From NCBI GenBank assembly GCA_027577415.1, contig JANBQS010000492.1:1-16796 (forward strand): a DNA stretch of 16,796 nt, read 5' to 3'. Shown here piece after piece: positions 15,401 through 16,796 of this stretch. A program made the translations under genes and the position numbers. The DNA is from Coemansia sp. RSA 922. Taxonomy: Eukaryota > Kickxellomycota > Kickxellomycetes > Kickxellales > Kickxellaceae. How positions within the stretch are numbered: position 1 is the first letter of the stretch; each line of letters begins with the position of its first letter. The notes below the pieces were generated by a model. The model did no database searches, had not been told where the DNA came from, and was given only the letters and a program-made list of their open reading frames with translations.

Positions 15401-16796
15401 GATTCGCCACTACCTGCGCTGACAGGCTCTATGTTTTCTTTGTCGGATATTGCCAAGCCGGCGAGTGCGGCACTATCGGGGCTTTGCGGCGACGAGGTTA
15501 GCAACGACTGGCTATCTGCATAATGTGGCAGGCTGGCGATTTCGCGGTTACGAGCTGCCGTCCTCCGGCGCGGAAACAAAAAGCTGGGCAACTGCGTATC
15601 TGGTGCTATTTCCGGCTTGTCGGGCTGGCTAGAGAGAGCAGTAAGCGAGTCCTCGCTCGGAGACTGCTCTGGTCTAGTCTCCGAGAGCAATCGGGCCGGC
15701 CTTCGCTCGCTGGGCTTTGACGGTGACCCGATGCGTCTCGGCAGCATCTGTTCAAAGTGTGCGCCACCGTGGTAAAAGGCATGAGCTTCGGGGGAGGCCG
15801 TTGGGGATTGCGACTGAAGCTCAGTAAACGCGCGCAGCCACGATGAGCCAGCTTCCGCCCGCATCATCTCCACTCTCCTTCGGTACCGCTCTGGATCCCT
15901 CTGTGGACCACCACCCATACGCACACTCGGCGCGATAGAGCTTGGCGCCGGACTCGCCGGCCGCCCACTAACAAAACTTGATGGCACTGAGTACGTCTGC
16001 GCTGATTGCAGACTCGGCACATGTGGCGCCATCTCCTTTGCGCCATTGACCGTGCTGGCAGTTGCGCGCCGCTTGAATCGAGGTCGCGGCTTCATCGAGA
16101 TGCTGTGCACTGCTGGAGATTGCGCCTCAAAGTGCGTCACATTGCTGCGACGGTGCGCCGAAGCCACGGTAACGGCTTGCAATTCAGTAGCGCGCAACAC
16201 GTGAGGCGTCTTCTCTAGTGAACCCAGATGCGAGTGAATCGGCGATGCCGACATATTGGCCACAAGATCGCGAGGACTCGGACTATTAGGGATGTCTGCC
16301 ACATCTGCCTTTCCAGTTGCCTCAAGCTCGCTGCCGTTCTCGTCATCGCCAAGTGACTCCTCAATAACCGCAACTTTGGGTCGGCGCACCTTCACCGCAG
16401 CAGTCTCGGACGCCTTGGCTGTACCTGTGGCATGCCCAGTGGCAACTCGCGGGATCTTGGCCATCTCACGACGTTCCTGGCTGGTCGGTCCACGTCCATC
16501 CAACACAAGAGCTATATCGCGATGATCAAACGCCGAAAAGATCTGTGGTCGGTGGTGCGATTCAGGATCACTAAGCGAGAACGGGTTTCCGCGAACATTG
16601 AGCACGCTCAGCGACGGCAAATTGCGCAAGGCCAATACAGGTAGCCAGCTATCGAGCCTGTTTTCTGACACGTCCAAGTACTCCAAGGCCCACATGCGGC
16701 GCAAACCCGAGAGGTCAGCCAAATGATTGCGTGCCAAGTTTAGCCTTACTATGCTGCCCAGCTTAAGCGAAATATGCGTGATATCTGATATCGCGT
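12481..16796 (-). CDS. STK11IP (LKB1-interacting protein)-like leucine-rich repeat protein, 5' end outside window
   Basis: Open without introns from the window edge (1437 residues) to TAA at 12481; the start lies beyond 16796, since the LRR pattern already runs at the edge (VRLNLARNHLADLSGL, ALEYLDVSENRLDSW, SLSVLNVRGNPF). Next is a post-LRR motif HRPQIFSAF...VLDGR, and a Ser/Pro-rich disordered region (about residues 110-480) with basic KVRRPKV. A PH-like segment ends before a zinc ribbon, CLRC (from residue 650) and CPKC (from residue 686). Then come VRLFLQLSVFE (about 790), AVYLALSSQAIYVFSP (about 905), FLKLYFCVGH (about 1170) and a C-terminal PH-like end (YDRVLHARPIADLRRVALV...WHAMLRLEF). 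The same order occurs in animal STK11IP (about 1,100 residues), which binds LKB1/SMAD4 and acts at lysosomes. The fungal function is unproved. GC-rich codon use contrasts with the left half. Nischarin/Nud1-type scaffolds are alternatives for the LRR part only. Confidence 0.7.
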   Translation of the reverse strand, partial: AISDITHISLKLGSIVRLNLARNHLADLSGLRRMWALEYLDVSENRLDSWLPVLALRNLPSLSVLNVRGNPFSLSDPESHHRPQIFSAFDHRDIALVLDGRGPTSQERREMAKIPRVATGHATGTAKASETAAVKVRRPKVAVIEESLGDDENGSELEATGKADVADIPNSPSPRDLVANMSASPIHSHLGSLEKTPHVLRATELQAVTVASAHRRSNVTHFEAQSPAVHSISMKPRPRFKRRATASTVNGAKEMAPHVPSLQSAQTYSVPSSFVSGRPASPAPSSIAPSVRMGGGPQRDPERYRRRVEMMRAEAGSSWLRAFTELQSQSPTASPEAHAFYHGGAHFEQMLPRRIGSPSKPSERRPARLLSETRPEQSPSEDSLTALSSQPDKPEIAPDTQLPSFLFPRRRTAARNREIASLPHYADSQSLLTSSPQSPDSAALAGLAISDKENIEPVSAGSGESPQSVSEVSGIPQSPTSPNPEVASSDLSEVQQTLQDEGASLVAEGVTVARCQFIPVEDMPTADGRTLANGSRVVQRVVLGHRTIYVSPTDLIEVASDDNEAGDGDNRRITARVPLASLVRASRLGTDDTNPLRAESKCGRFDAATWIEFSPNGGNGFAELVNAIQAAVGENAGRGLSEDLYKQAECLRCNWQGYVDDERTIFDAISGSEFTVIPPPATELQCPKCRRSYLREYYAADEQKNEAVDDSSSAAQTANASIWKQPFVTRRNRLSPNIAANRPMSAAAEASERRARHAQHLEAARGALAADVQRLGSIATPGELPFAKVTNSVRLFLQLSVFEADNERLVQWVPAGLVRQMPPVAPSDQPPARSGTKGAAAGSGQVVATSKWGLSSFLGGAAPAAAVTESDGANELFQDADSDDKRRALAIGADWRASAALAPNLSEQAVYLALSSQAIYVFSPTWDAMRDTSAEILDEMDLRPERYLGLLFSLPLASLGRIDIGPNRQYLALHSALLAVDDKPTGGCWDARRLQQLLATSYPTYPLSGFTGDKASSLQPAQHQSRCAAVADGAASSCVFMIRDRLACSDLLDSLVEIGYETRVLDSGAGGEGSGRMRAINHDVEWAMHHLVQQVFLRPSTFDALDDDEPVAAGSSVRAVADRLVLGDTQEMLRRVRHELLRTRSGKQPGAIVDASSADSVIVDKVTYEFLKLYFCVGHVEQQDSAGDGIQPLTLVGSPQFLYLVRERVDVWPPPVPDLRALYRKWQRIEPPTIVTSDPDTYDPQALTDELARRSNAPSSASPATSRAASSAATSVGGINAESSPTVLGEESVVGKVSDRVHAMAELLMSGTVSQYDRVLHARPIADLRRVALVPHALAIYPKMPSVQSPTLGTAERPKTRLMDRDVLGCSGTSWHAMLRLEFATTAAADNDDSATELDMTGWNVWFATLASAHECVEALNVLTKSAGMTDVDFCEM

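Noticed and set aside
1..16796. CRISPR array, insertion sequence or operon
   Set aside because: No regularly spaced repeats, prokaryotic ribosome-binding sites or transposase with terminal repeats were seen; promoter and poly(A) features are eukaryotic.

Overview
The window looks like nuclear DNA of an early-diverging fungus, most probably of the Kickxellomycotina (Coemansia/Linderina-like). The reasons are one long intron-free, GC-rich eukaryotic gene, a member of the expanded F-box-like family I associate with Kickxellales, TATA-box promoters, AATAAA poly(A) signals and no bacterial features. Genus and species cannot be fixed by eye.

Two compartments are visible. From about 12.48 kb to the right edge lies one conserved housekeeping-type gene on the minus strand. 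It is an STK11IP (LKB1-interacting protein)-like protein with leucine-rich repeats, a zinc ribbon and PH-like segments, cut by the window edge. From 1 to about 12.2 kb the DNA is more AT-rich and gene-poor, and holds small paralogous gene families in different stages of decay.

Layout, left to right. (1) A tandem duplication of a unit of about 1 kb carries family A genes A1 (frameshifted) and A2 (intact), minus strand. These resemble the helical N-terminal domain of Crypton-type tyrosine recombinases without a catalytic domain. (2) B1 and B2 are tandem degenerate C2H2 zinc-finger genes, minus strand. (3) A minus-strand coding relic follows. (4) Two copies of a divergent cassette follow, in which a minus-strand family D gene and a plus-strand family C gene sit back to back across a short shared promoter (D1-C1 and D2-C2). 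(5) C4 is a lone decayed C copy. (6) An F-box/LRR-like gene of about 560 codons is interrupted by two in-frame stops. (7) A promoter-like stretch without a clear gene follows. (8) A third divergent cassette, D3-C3. (9) Hairpins and promoter-like elements without an obvious ORF. (10) A solo D copy (D4) and the third family A copy (A3, broken).

The most unusual feature is the repeated D-C cassette. Family C consists of proteins of about 126-130 residues with a strand-strand-helix-strand-strand-strand pattern. Two members are intact (5472-5852 and 10294-10686), and each follows a nearly unchanged core promoter. Every D copy carries at least one disabling change. I recognise neither family. Their pairing, shared promoters and rapid birth and decay suggest a lineage-specific, quickly evolving locus, but no function can be read from sequence alone. 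All paralogue alignments were made by eye from hand translation.
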